From Aurelia coerulea (taxonomy: Eukaryota > Cnidaria > Scyphozoa > Semaeostomeae > Ulmaridae), in assembly GCA_039566865.1 (NCBI GenBank), contig CM076957.1, positions 10,487,896 through 10,551,895 on the forward strand: a stretch of 64,000 nt of DNA, written 5' to 3'. Below the pieces are notes generated by a model, which had not been told where the DNA came from, searched no databases, and saw only the letters and a list, made by a program, of their open reading frames with translations. The translations under genes were made by a program, and so were the position numbers. This document shows, piece by piece, positions 42,747-54,285 of the stretch; within the stretch, counting starts at the first letter, position 1, and every line of letters begins with the position of its first letter.

Positions 42747-44638
42747 CATAGCTTTGAAATTGTTATAAAGTGTTACAAAGACACAGGAGATCCCAGAGTG
42801 GCAGGCAGTTTCTTAAATGTTGGGGCAATTTTCTACCAAAATTTGTTGCGTGTTTCTGATATTTCTAGTGCCAGAAGTGTAGTGTTAATTTACTCATGTC
42901 AAGAAGGCTCCCAAATTAGTTGGTACGATCTCAAAACAAGTAAATAACATATTTCGCACTCAAAGCAATGTCCAAATAGTTGCTATAACCTTATAACTGT
43001 ATAGTGCCAAAACATTTTTTGATGCGCTGGGAAAATTATAACTGCAAATTATAAAAGTTCCTTAGCTTTTTGAATTCAGGTAGGGTTGCATCTTAACTTT
43101 AGAAAAATTGAACCTACTGTTTCTTGTAAGCTGTTTCTTATAAAAAGATACATGCACTTACTTAAAGCTTTGCCATCTTACGAAATACGTCCATGCTTCT
43201 AAGAGTCTACAAGTGCGATATAAATGTCCAGCTTTGGTCGCTGCTGCTGTGTTGCTTTACCATAAAAGGGTGATTTTCTAATGGATGACCTCTGCTCTGA
43301 TGCAAGTAGCCCAAAGATAAATATTTTTCTACAACATCCGCACAAAATGTGAAATTGATATGAAGGAGCTTCAAAAATAGTATTTCAATGTTATTTTGTC
43401 GAAATGGTCAATCTATTTTTTACATTAAAAACAAAATGTACATTTCTTCCGTTTGTTGCTGTTATATTCTTTCTTACGTACATCAGCAATTCATACTTAT
43501 TTCATGTACCTGCTACACTGTACTGTACTGTAAGAGGAGAAACTACAGCCATTTCTTTTGCGCTGCTGAAAGCAAGGACCGCCATTCATGAATCTATACG
43601 AGGTTTTTGGCTGATATAATTGTCGATTCCCACTTATAATCTCGCAAAAATGACAGCAGAATAGGATAAAGGCATGAGGGCAAGTATTGTCGAGGAGGAC
43701 ATCACCAAATCGTTCGTTCTGACCACGTTCGATGTTACAGTTCTTGCCATTCTGGAACGTGGAGAGTAAATATATTTGTTATTTATTCAAAGTTCATTGG
43801 AATCGTATGTTATTTGTCGATGGCTGGCATATATGTGGCTGAACATTGATGTTTTTGGGCTCCTTTTGTTGGGGGCCTTGTTGACAATGTTGTTGGAAGA
43901 AGAAATGTGAATGATTTGTTGGAGAAACTGGCAGTAGATTGCGGTTCAAAAAGTGGAATTTTGATATCAAAACCAGTTAAAGTACGGTTATCATTTGTGC
44001 TGCTTCGCGATTTTGATTAGTTGTCCTTTTTTGCATGATACAAATGTAAGTACCTTTTAATTCGCCTCTTATTTATACGGTTTGGGTTTTTAGGCCCGTA
44101 CAGTACAACTTTTCCCGTTGTTCGTTCTACCCTCAGCATTAAATCTTGAATATCTCCGGAGGTATTTATGTCAGTTTCAAACTGAAAAAAGATCCAGATA
44201 GTGCTCTAATTTTGGCATCTTTTGAAGAAGTTTTGAAGATACTTCAACACACAGAAGGAGACCTTCGAATCAAAATGTTTAGTCTCCATGAGTATGCGTT
44301 TCAGTCATCAATTAGCTGTTTACTATGACAAACTACAGTGACAATGAGGTCGAATTCAAAATTTTGGCATTTCTTCAAATTTTGAAATAATTCGTTGCGC
44401 CCTTGATTGACTATGCATTAGAGCATTGGGAATAGGTCTGTGAAGAAATGCTTTGAAAATATTCATTTCCCTTCTATCCAATGATATTTTGGCGAAGGGT
44501 GGTAAATCGTCCAAAAAGGGCCTAAATCTGAGATTTCAAATTTCCCGGTTGGTTTTTGGCTCCATTTGATTCGTTTAGAGCGTATCACGTGTCAATTTTG
44601 TTAGCCAGTAAGGATTTAGTGCCTATCTCGTAGAACCT

Positions 44639-45598
44639 TAGAGTCTTGGAATTTCGTGAGACTCCTCCGGTGAGAATATCGGTCTGATTGGTTGGGCTGG
44701 AAGGCTTCCTCCTAAAATTAAATCAAAATAATTTGTCTTTTAAAATTAATCCTGTAATAGTCCAGATAGTTGTAGATTGATGACAAGCAATAATTATTTT
44801 GGAACTAGGAAAGAAGAAAAATGAGAAAGAGAACCCTCCAACCCAAACACTCAGAACAGCAACTTAAAGCCGTGTATTAAGGTATTTAGTTAGGCCCCCA
44901 AGTGGTTGAGAAGAAGTAAGCGATCCTTCAAATTGCTCTTGAAAAACTCACAGGGCCTTCCGATGCTTGGTCAAGCAGGGATATAATTGTTACGATTAAA
45001 AACCTGGATCGGATCTATTCTTGGCATAACGATCCAAGCATTAGAAAATGTTCTTGTTCTCCTCTGATAAGATTGCTCCCGCAATGAGGGTTTCAGTGAG
45101 ATACCATTACGATAAAAGCCAGTGTTGCTGATATAATATAATATCATATAATTAAAGCCTTGAACCATAGAAATACTTTTTCCAAGCAATTATCGTTATT
45201 ATCGTGCTGAAATTGCACATAACAGACACCTCATGCATTTTAGGACCCAAAAGACGAAAAATTTATTTTACAATAGAACTTGTCTTTTCAAGTGGTACAC
45301 CCCCTTAAAGTCATGTGTTGACCCCCTGAATCAGTGTCAAAATGTTTAAATTGACTGAAAGGATGTCTCCTATATAGAAACTTAAAGTCACAAAAGAGCT
45401 AGACTATTCTAGTGATTCTCGATGAGTTGTGGGGGAAAATTCTCCAAGTGTGGGGGGGCACTTTATGCCATCCCCCTAGTCTGGATAGGGTTAAATGAAA
45501 ATGAAAAATGAAAAAATATCTGAAGCTGTTCTTGCAGCTCATGACGCAACTTCGGTCAGATTATTTCATACGGCGTTGTTCACATTCTCTGTGGTCTA
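44639..45598. other. Non-coding stretch with a shared repeat at its end
   Basis: The last 60 bp before 45493 (poly-G run then CTAGTCTGGATAGGGTTAA) resembles sequence near 4238-4260 and 4775-4812 in inverted order, indicating a dispersed repeat. No gene seen. Confidence 0.35.
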
Positions 45599-46543
45599 CC
45601 GGGTGTCCCAAAAAAAGTTCCGGCGTTTAATTGAACGTAGACAAACAAGTTCGTTATCTGCCAATTTCTATTCATTCTAGGTACATGCTGGACATTTCAA
45701 CTTACAGTTTGGCATATTGTAGGAAGAAGTCAGTAATCTGAATATGGAGTTGTTAGTCCTAACATCGCATCTTCATTTTGAAGTGAAAACCAGAGAGATT
45801 AGTACGCCTTTCTGCATCATCGTGGTGGAGGGGGAATCTCCGGATGAGCAACACAAAAACTGGGTTGACACTTTGTTTCATTGCCTTGACGACGTGCAAG
45901 AGTTTAAAGGTCTGAAAATCGAATCTAATAGGTCTCGGGGGAAAATACTAAGTTTATAATTTGCCATGGCAGGTCGAAAAAGCAATTGGAACTATTCTTT
46001 AGTTAAGAAAAGACAGTTTATTCTACTCAGTGCCGTGAAACCGTGAAACAGTAAAAATTCCCATTTGAAATTCCCAGTTGGCACAAGGCAACAATAACAG
46101 CAGCAAACAGTTTTCCCGAGACCTATTTGTTTCAATTATTCACACCATAGGCTAATTCACACAATCAAAAATGATTTAAATCTAAATTCCGTTCAATTAC
46201 AAAGCAACGTTTTCTCTTGTGAATAAAATTTCTACCCGCTCTGGACGTCAAGGTAATGAACGAATTGTCAACTAATTTTTGTGTCCCTTTGTGTTGCTCA
46301 TCGAGGGAGTCCCCACCATCACGAAGCAGGAAGGCGTAATAATCTCTCTGGTTTTGCCTTGAACATGAAAGTGAAATGTTCGAGCTCATAACTCCATTTT
46401 CAGATTACTAATTTCTGCCTACGATATGCCAAACTGTAAGTTGAAATATCTAGCACGTAACTAGAATGAATAGAAATTACCAGATTAAAAAGATTTTTCT
46501 CTGTGCTCAATCAAACGTCGGAACTTTTTTTTGGGACACCCGG
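45599..46543. mobile_element. Intact palindromic MITE (CCGGGTGTCCC family)
   Basis: 945 bp with ends CCGGGTGTCCCAAAAAAAG and its inverse, flanked by TA. The arms pair over most of the length. For example, the TTTCAACTTACAGTTTGGCA block occurs near 45697 and inverted near 46421, and a CGATGAGCAACACA-type block is also paired. Nearly identical to the copy split at 6925-13202; no transposase. Confidence 0.92.
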
Positions 46544-46545
46544 TA

Positions 46546-46701
46546 TATCAACTGATCAGGCGAAAGTCGGCGTTTCTTGGCTGTTGTGAAGTTGGTACGG
46601 CATGACTAGGCTCAATGCGAACTTTTGATCGACTGAATCATTCGCCACGGCATTAGAGCTAACTGTACTTTCTCTCGTAGCACTGCATCTAGGAGCATCT
46701 A
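46546..46701. other. Short non-coding spacer
   Basis: Nothing recognised. Confidence 0.3.
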
Positions 46702-46945
46702 CAATCCTGGCCAAAAGAAGCTGGGACACAGGCAAATTTCAGTGTCTTCATGATGTTTCCTAAAATATCGAGAAGAAAACATACGTTTAGTGTCTCCAAA
46801 TCCCCCCTCCCCCCTATTTCAATGTTGAGAAGGTCGAAAGGCGTTTGATTCAAGCAACTTTGAGAAGGGGGGAGCGGGGGGCACGTAATCAAAGACCGAA
46901 GTAGTGCAATTTTATGATTTGTCCCAAGTATTTTGGCCAAGATTG
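46702..46945 (+). mobile_element. MITE with TTGGCCA ends, copy 2
   Basis: The ends CAATCCTGGCCAAAAGAAG and TATTTTGGCCAAGATTG are imperfect inverted repeats. The 244-bp unit is almost identical to 48234-48477 and in the same orientation, with C and G runs at matching places. Confidence 0.85.
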
Positions 46946-48233
46946 TCTGAAAAATTGCTATCACTACCTATCATATATGTTTCTATGAATCCAAATCTAC
47001 TTGTATCAGACAATTTCTTTCACTATGAATGGATAGCCACTAACTGTGGGCTTAACTCCAGAGTACTTCAGATGTTAATGTTTTCATTGTTACTGGTTCA
47101 TCCATCAGAACTATGACGTCATTAAATTATGCAAAATTTTCCCATGACGTTCAGCGAAACTTCTCTTGTGCACGAAACCTGCCAATGATTTTCGTCTGAA
47201 AACATCACGGTTATCAAGAGAACTGTAAAACAAAGTTCCTTTTGAATCAGTGCAAATTCTGCGCCTCCGCAGTGCAATTGTCTTATTTTCAAATGTACCG
47301 TTAGCCAATTCTCTAACTATTCATTCATTTTCAATGAGATTAAATTCGCTCCACCAAACTTGCATTCACCCTGGACGGCATTGAATGGTCTATTGTGCCC
47401 GATGAATTGTAATCCACAACTTTTTGTTGAAGAAGAATATACCTGTTGCATAGCAGCAAGGCGGATTTGCACTGTCTGGAAAATTGAGAAAGGGATCAAA
47501 TTTGTCAACGCTGCTCCCTACTTTAAACATTAATAACGTCGGCAACGTTTGCCCTATTCTAACAAATTTTGTCTCATTCTAATGAGAATAATGAGCTGTA
47601 TTAGCCTATAGTCAGTATTTGCGTCGATATTTTCGTGAAATATGATTTCTGACGGTTCTCAATAGAGTTCAAAAGAAACTTATCCGGAAATGTTTATTTT
47701 AAGTTTTTTAATTTTGGAGCGCCGTGACATTTCCACCTTCCAGGCAATTTTTACTTGGTTTTTTTTGCATGAATAGGAAAACTTTGATGTTAAAATGTGG
47801 AATCAGACGAATTTGCCAAAAAAGCGTGACTTATCCCAAAATTATGGGGCATTTTTCTTTGGAGCGCCGTTGTGAGAACCGAAGAATTCACAAGAAACCG
47901 GACCTCAAACAATGAGCCCAAAAGCTTTCTTGCAATGATAAGTCATTTTCAAAGAGCAGCGGAGTACACAATCTTACGATAGCGGAAGAAAGCTCAGAAT
48001 CCTAATGTATGTCACTTTTTATAAGGGAATCTTTATGTGAGTGAAAATTGCAGCAATTTTGCCACGCCCATTTTTAAGAAGGTGCTCAGCGAATTTAACG
48101 AACAATGCCTATTTCGGCATAGATAGCTGAGAACTCACTTCTTGTGTTGGGGATGACGGTGTTAAAATTTCACACAGAAATCTCTATGGGTTCTCAAGCT
48201 ATGAGGTATTATTTGTTAACAATCATTTTCAGA
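46946..48233. other. Non-coding stretch
   Basis: No exon recognised. A GGAGCGCCGT word occurs twice, near 47717 and 47860, in direct orientation. Nothing else stands out. Confidence 0.3.
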
Positions 48234-48477
48234 CAATCCTGGCCAAAAGAAGCTGGGACATAAGCAAATTTCAGTGTCTTCATGATGTTTCCTAAAATAT
48301 CGAGAAGAAAACATACGTTTAGAGTCTCCAAATCCCCCCTCCCCCCTATTTCAATGTTGAGAAGGTCGAAAGGCGTTTGATTCAAGCAACTTTGAGAAGG
48401 GGGGAGCGGGGGGCACGTAATCAAAGACCGAAGTAGTGCAATTTTATGATTTGTCCCAAGTATATTGGCCAAGATTG
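48234..48477 (+). mobile_element. MITE with TTGGCCA ends, copy 3
   Basis: Nearly identical to 46702-46945. It ends GATTG followed by TA, directly next to a LINE 3' fragment. Confidence 0.87.
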
Positions 48478-48479
48478 TA

Positions 48480-48846
48480 GCATGCAACGAAATATTAGGT
48501 ACTGCCTACGAACTACGTCCTTTGGAGTTGAGTCCATTACTTACCTTGGAAATAAATTGTGGCAGCATTTACCGCAAGAAATAAAACAATCAAACAGCCT
48601 TCCTATGTTCGAAAAACGAATTAGATGTTGGAATGGTGGAAAATGCAACTGTAGGCTTTGCAAAGTATACATCCAGCAAGTTGGTTTTCTAACATAATAT
48701 ATTTTAACTCTGATTTGTCTGAATTATATGTTGATAGTTTTATTGTAAATTATATATATTGTAAATAGTAGGCCTTAATTAGCTGTAATTTAGCTATTAA
48801 TTTTTTAGCCTACTTTAAATAGATGTTTAATGATAATAATAACAAA
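48480..48846 (+). mobile_element. 3' end of a CR1/L2-type LINE
   Basis: It encodes the last 70 residues or so of ORF2 (LGNKLWQHLPQEIKQS; IRCWNGGKCNCRLCK), then a 3' UTR with AGTAGGCCTTAATTAGCTGT and an ATGATAATAATAA tail. Same family as 14308-14548. Strongly 5'-truncated. Confidence 0.87.
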
Positions 48847-48847
48847 A

Positions 48848-49235
48848 GGCCCTTTATATGATAACTTTCAACCCGTGTTGAGTTTCAACACCGGTTGAGT
48901 AACCGGTTGAACAACAACAGCATTGCTTATTTTGCCTTGCGTTTACATGAAATCTCAACACGGGTTGAGATTAGGTCACATGGTTGCAAACAATAGAAGA
49001 AGGAACGTGAGCCCATTCAAATATTTGAATGATTGCGGAAATAGATTCGATCTCCTTTGTTTGCATTCTAATCTCGCCCCGAGTTGAAAAATTTGCATTT
49101 ACATGGGTTGAGTTGCCGAGTTGAGTTGAACCCATGTCGAGTTTCAACTCGGCCTCCTTCAGCTAAACGCAATGAAGGCTTACCGTCAACCGATTTGAAA
49201 CTCAACCCGGGTTGAAATTTCTCATGTAAAGGGCC
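48848..49235. mobile_element. 388-bp inverted-repeat element with GGCCCTTTA ends
   Basis: GGCCCTTTATATGATAACTT at the left pairs with AAATTTCTCATGTAAAGGGCC at the right. The next blocks, TCAACCCGTGTTGAGTTTCAA and its inverse, extend the pairing to about 45 bp. The motif CAACNCGGGTTGA recurs several times inside. No clear target duplication. Confidence 0.75.
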
Positions 49236-49580
49236 TCTAGGCCTAACGGCTTTTCCTTTCGGCATTTTGTAAACTTAAAAATCATCTTTGTGCTTGTTAT
49301 TGCTCCATTGAAGTTGAACTTGTGATATTATCCCGGGGGGGGGGGGCACTTCTATAGTTTCCTATAGTATCATGCTCGTACAAAGGTTTAACACCCTAAG
49401 GTTTAACACCCTAAACGCTGACCTGTTTTAGCGAAACACATACCCTAATCGCGGAAAATTTTCTTCAGAACATACCCTTTCCCGCGTCAAAATAGAGCTT
49501 CTCAATTTCAGGTACCCTAATCGCTGACAAGCCATTTATAAAAATTGCTAATATTGCCGGTTTGATTTGAAGAGGAGTAT

Positions 49581-50233
49581 CCTGGGTACCAGACTATCTA
49601 AAATATAATTTTGTAGATGCTACCACAGTGGCTTGGCCAAGGTAAATTAAGTGGGGGTATTGAAATGAGAGGGTCTGGCGGCCAAGCCCTCAGGAAATTT
49701 TTTGGGACACGCCCTTTACTTTGGCTGAGAATGCATCTCCTAATATCATGTTTACCAATAGCGACAAGGTAACCTTGTTAGTTTTGTGACAGTTGTCCAT
49801 TATAAGTAGAGCACGAGGAAAATTTTTGTAGAAACATTTTTTACTTTGGCTTAGAAAGCATCTCCCAACATCATGCTTGCCATTAGTGGCAAAAAAACCT
49901 TTGTAGTTTTGTGACATTTATCCTATGCATCGGAGCACGAGGAAAATTTTTGAAGATGCATCCTTTACTTTGGCATAGAATGCATCCCCTGATTCCATTT
50001 TTGCAAGTGCTAAAATGGAAGCTTTGACATTTATCAGAAAATTCTTACCCAACCTATGGTAAGCAATTTTCTCTTCGGTTTTAAAGGAATCTCGAGAACC
50101 ATCTTTCGAAAAAAGTGGTAAGGCGATAACCCCCATACCCATACCCTCCGTGGCCATGCCACTGTACTGCCATGATGTTAATAATGTTAAAATGATGTTA
50201 CAGATGCTATTTCATAGAGTCTGGTACCCAGGG
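49581..50233. repeat. Middle inverted-repeat unit (CCTGGGTACCAGACT ends)
   Basis: CCTGGGTACCAGACTATCTA at the left is inverted as AGAGTCTGGTACCCAGGG at the right. The same terminal motif is found at 1707-2052. Confidence 0.65.
49626..50164. mobile_element. Inner hAT-type element (539 bp)
   Basis: The ends CAGTGGCTTGGCCAAGG and GTGGCCATGCCACTG are inverted. They are flanked by TGCTACCA/TACTGCCA (6 of 8 identical). Internal words (CCCTTTACTTTGGC, AATGCATCTCC) are shared with 26752-28335, so it is a shorter member of that family. Confidence 0.8.
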
Positions 50234-50565
50234 TAGAAGAGGAAGAAACTGCTCCCGAATTCCTTCCCCATCTTGTGCTGGTCTGCTTTTCAAGTTCTTT
50301 GACTCGTTACAAATTCTATTTTGGATATATTGATTAGAATATCATTGCACAGGAGTTTAGGAACTTATCAAATGCAAAATAAGACACCCTTTTTTGAAAT
50401 TATGGTCGATTTGGCACCCCTAAACACGGGCCCGCGCGGGCCCGTGCCTACTTTGAAGAAAGGCACCCTTTCCCGCGTTTTTTTGTACGCGCATGATAAC
50501 ACATCAGGTACCAAGGGGTCCCCCCGGGAATATTATTTTAGACAACTGTTATTGAATAAAAACTA

Positions 50566-51261
50566 TCGGATGTCCAAAAAAGTTCTCCTGTATAAAAAAG
50601 GCCAAAAATTGATCATCAAACCTTTCATGAAACTTTCTTTTGAATTGCTTTGTCAAAGACCCAAAAATATTCACAGATGATAAAATGTCTGCTGTTGGTG
50701 TAGCAAGGTAGAAAATTACACATTGAAAAACCTTATTTTGAGCTATAGTGTTTATGGTCTTTATGCAAAATACTCAATCTTGCCTGAGAGTCAAATTTTC
50801 CAGATTCTTAAAGGCTCTGATTCAACGATCATGCCTTGCACGTGCCATCTCTTGGTTGTCCTTTGTTGTCGCCCTTTTCATGGTCCATGAAAATGGCGAC
50901 AACAAAGACAAGGCAAAAGATGGCACATGCAAAGCATGATGGGTGAATAAGAGCCTTTAATCATCATTGAAGTCTCCAATAATAGTGTGCATTCATTTCT
51001 GTCATATAGGATCAAACTAAAAGTTTTACATGCACAAAGAAATTGATCTGGCAATCATCAGTGCTTTTTTGCAGCATGATTCAAAACCAGGTAGCCCTAA
51101 AAAGAGCTAACTTTGCTATTATTTTAAACTAATCACAGGATCAGCTGTCTTGGAAAATAATTTGGTCCTTGGTCTCTTGACAAAAGATAAGAATTGAAGA
51201 TCGGCTAGGTAATCAAATTTTGGTGAATATTCAAACGGGAGTACTTTTTTGGGACACCCGG
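50566..51261. mobile_element. TA-flanked element (CCGGGTGTCCC family), 696 bp
   Basis: The ends are TCGGATGTCCAAAAAAGTTC and GAGTACTTTTTTGGGACACCCGG, each next to TA. More diverged than the copies at 6925 and 45599. A near-perfect hairpin (50805-50960) lies inside. Confidence 0.72.
50805..50960. repeat. 156-bp near-loopless hairpin
   Basis: The two halves are inverted copies (AAAGGCTCTGATTC...CATGG, then its complement), with almost no loop. Likely a small MITE. Its CCTTTGTTGTCGCC core pairs across the centre at about 50880. Confidence 0.75.
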
Positions 51262-52407
51262 TAGAAAGATGAGTGGCCCAGATATCACATGTGAAAAACT
51301 CTTTGTTACAATTTGGCCATGACCCATAAGGATACGAAATATAATATCAGTGGTCGAGATATATTTGATCTTACGTTGCAGCACTGAATTCGCGTTTTAC
51401 CTCTAACTCTTTTTTGGCAAGCATCTTTTCTTCCCACGGCATCCAGATGACGCTTTCCTAGCGCTAATTTGTTTCCAAGCCAAAATTGTTCAATCTATCT
51501 TCATCATGTGTGTGATTTTCCGGTTTCCCAGATAATTTGATGGTCTTCAGACAAGAGACCAGAACAGTAATAGCACAGCATATTTGTTCTGAAAACTCTG
51601 ATTGATAAAACTTTTGGGCAAACGAACAAAATGTATTGTTGCTTTGTTGACTTCTCAAAAGCCTTTGATGGAGTATGGAGAGAAGGCTTTGCAAACTGAA
51701 ATGCAATGAAGTTGAAGGAAAAATATATGAACTTGGGATCCAGAGAGACAGAGGATCACGTGTCATGATTTGGCATTTGCTTGAGGCTGATTGGTTGATC
51801 CAGAATCGCACCATTGGGAGGGCTTATTATTGGTTTCCTTCTGCCTGACCTTTGAACTATTACAAAAAAACTGCCTATTTAAAATTTAAAACTACAAATT
51901 ACTGACAATGGGGTTCAACTTTGGATTCGCGAAGCAGTTTTTTTTAGATCTGCAGAAGATAGAAACCTGTGAAAAATTATTGGTTGTCAAGGGGATCAAT
52001 TATACCCATCATTTGCAGATTGGAACGAGATGCTTTATAAGATAAATAAGTTCAGATTTCCCTGATTTCCAGGGTCGAAATTAACCAAAATAAAAGTCTT
52101 TCTTTTACCAAAGTAAAACAGACATCTTTGTTCTTCTCGCTGTCCATGGTATTGTGCACCAACACCATAGTTCAAACGCATCGATCTTCCTTTTTTCACT
52201 TTTCCTGATTGTCGAGCTCTCACAACCGTACCTCTGGTACTAACAGGGTTCAAAAAGCCAGGTATTGAAGTAATTAATGCGATTGCAAAAAGAATTCCAG
52301 ATTGGTAGTATAATCAATTTTAATTTTGCAAAAAAGTTGCAACTCTTGACAACCCTTTTATAACCATAAATATTCCATCAACAAATTAATGTCCATTATC
52401 ATTCATA
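51262..52407. other. Mostly non-coding stretch
   Basis: Apart from the RT fragment at 51624-51700 nothing could be identified. Confidence 0.35.
51624..51700 (+). pseudogene. Short LINE reverse-transcriptase fragment
   Basis: The plus frame reads MYCCFVDFSKAFDGVWREGF, the RT motif A (FVDFxKAFDxVxR) of LINE polymerases. Only about 25 residues are present and no neighbouring RT blocks were found. Confidence 0.65.
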
Positions 52408-52598
52408 TTACAAAAGCAACTCATCGTCTTTAGGGACACTGGGACACGTTTTCAGTTCGTTCGAGCATTGTTGAGCCATTTCATCATCAATTGGGCTCAA
52501 TGCATTCAAAGCACTGTCGGCAATTTTGGTTGCTTCAAGTCCCTCATTCATCGTTGCTTCCCAAGAGGCGAGTTCAGATTCATCCTTTCCTTCAGTCA
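52408..52598 (-). CDS. Candidate terminal coding exon of an unknown host gene
   Basis: On the minus strand a strong acceptor (GTCTTTTTCTTTAG) precedes an open frame of about 62 codons ending in TAA at 52408-52410. The peptide is acidic and hydrophilic (ELASWEATMNEGLEATKIAD; SALNALSPIDDEMAQQC) and ends KDDELLL, composition typical of real C-termini rather than chance ORFs. No other exon of it was found to the right within the window, and I do not recognise the family. The exon starts in the second base of a codon. Confidence 0.4.
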
Positions 52599-52779
52599 CT
52601 AAAGAAAAAGACAGTTCTTTCAGCATGACTAATGAATGCACACGAACAATATAAATCACTGTATAGATCAATATAGATCAATATAAATCACTGGCAGGAA
52701 AAATAGCAGGTGGTTTATCATCTTTGAAAAAACTTAAAAATCAAAGTTATGTGATGCATATCACGCTCTGTTTGAGAGT

Positions 52780-53175
52780 CACCTACGCTACGGAAACGTA
52801 GTATGGGGCAGCATCTCGTCATCCGAACTTCAAGCACACGTTTCCAAAACAGAGCCCTGTCAATTAAAGAGCGCGCAAGATTTAAAGACCCATGGCCTAA
52901 AAAAATGGCTAAGCGTTGTGAATCTTATTCGTTTTGATCGCTCTGTTATGGTATATAAGATTGTAAGCAAGCTATGCCCTGAGAGCGTTTGGAATATGTT
53001 CCAACAGAGATGTTCTATATCAAACACAGGCTAAACATTGAATTTACAAAGAAAGGATTTCGTTACTCCGGCATTAAGGCTTGGAATGATATTCCAGTTG
53101 ATATCAGAGAACTGTCATCGCTACGTCTATTTAAAACACATCTAAAAAGGCATTTGACGAGCCTTGATAATTAAT
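52780..53175 (+). pseudogene. C-terminal RT fragment of a LINE
   Basis: The plus frames read HLRYGNVVWGS, ELQARLQNRAL-like, then DRSVMVYKIVSKLCPE and, after a frame change, GFRYSGIKAWNDIPVDIREL and LKRHL before the stop at 53173. This is the thumb and C-terminal region of a jockey/CR1-group ORF2. A 3' UTR may run to about 53400. Confidence 0.8.
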
Positions 53176-54109
53176 TCAAGCCCCCTCAAGAACGACTCCC
53201 TGGAAGATCAGGTTTAATTATCTATTATGTTTCTATTCTTAGTTTGAGACTTGTAAGTTTATATTTGGTATTTTACTGAAGGGATATCGTTATAAATGAA
53301 TTATATGTAATCTTTGTGTTGGCGTGTTGTACAATGTTAACAAATACAAAATGTTTAAATGAATTTATACTTGGAATAGAATGTAATAAATTAACATTTA
53401 TTTCAAATTTTTACACATTATAAATGACGATTCATCTAAAATCTTCGTATTCGCCAAGATGACATGTCAAGTGAGTTCATTGATTCGCGTTAGAAAAGAA
53501 AGAGTTAGAATGAATAACATCACTTAATTTGAAATGTGCTTCTGAAAGTATTACGTTTCATTATCGACATGAAATCAGCTCCAAAGCTTGGAAACTTATC
53601 AAAGCATTCAACAACTATCATTTGTATTTTCTGCCAAAGATATGATCTGATTGAACTTAAATGACTTATAAGGACATAGCAAAACATAAATTTTTTGTTT
53701 TCAACTATAAGTTGGGTTTTCACCGACATTCGGCCTTCATTTTCTTAAAAAAGGTACCTTGGTGAAATCTTTAAATGTAGGAAAAGTTTGAATAGGTATT
53801 GCATCAAGCTGCCATTTGTATTGATTGTTAATAAATTACCTTTAAAACAACGCAAAAAGCTTCAAAATCGGCATATAAAGTGAAATTTACAAGTCAAGTC
53901 AGTTCCAAGAATACTGATGAGTAGATATGTATCTGAAATCTAGCATCCTACCTTTGCTTTTTAACGGCATGAGGTTAGTTGAAATACGTGACAATGGAAA
54001 ATTCTTATGACGCACCGGGTGAGTAAAAAGTCTGCACCTTTGATGTTTGAAGTTAAGACCGACAATTTTCAAAGATTAATACTCTGATCAAGGGTCCTAG
54101 ACTAGATCA
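53176..54109. other. Non-coding stretch
   Basis: No gene or paired repeat recognised beyond the likely LINE 3' UTR at the left. Confidence 0.3.
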
Positions 54110-54285
54110 AAGTAGTTAAAAGAGATTTCGAATAATATCATTCCTGTTACCAAGATTATCCTTGGTTGTTTCTTTGTCGATTATTCTTTTGGCTTTGCAT
54201 TTCAAACGACATCAATCCCTTGTTTTCTCAAGTTGAAATAAACCGTCTTCTTTGCATTTTTTCGTCGCTATGTTTTATTTCGAGA

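Larger units (their letters stand above)
34731..44630. mobile_element. Large foldback (MULE-like) transposon with arms of about 1.9 kb, carrying nested insertions
   Basis: The left arm is 34731-35223 continuing at 40541-41935; the right arm is about 42775-44630. They are inverted copies of each other: the frame ISGG(N/I)YVSFKLKKDPDSAL occurs at 35214 on minus and at 44146 on plus. The ends are AGATAGGCAGTAAATCC and GGATTTAGTGCCTATCT. They are flanked by a perfect 8-bp repeat TAGAACCT at 34723-34730 and 44631-44638. Very long TIRs with an 8-9 bp duplication fit Mutator-like foldback elements. With the LINE (35224-40540) and hAT (42161-42746) removed, it would be about 4 kb, almost all stem. 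No transposase was recognised. Confidence 0.85.
49332..50529. mobile_element. Outer element of a triple nest (CCCGGGGGG ends)
   Basis: A CCCGGGGGG run at the left matches CCCCCCGGG at the right, and ATCATGCTCGTACAAA near 49369 pairs with the region near 50483-50500. A direct repeat ATATTAT flanks it (49325-49331 and 50530-50536). It contains the inverted-repeat unit 49581-50233, which in turn holds a hAT element. Confidence 0.65.
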
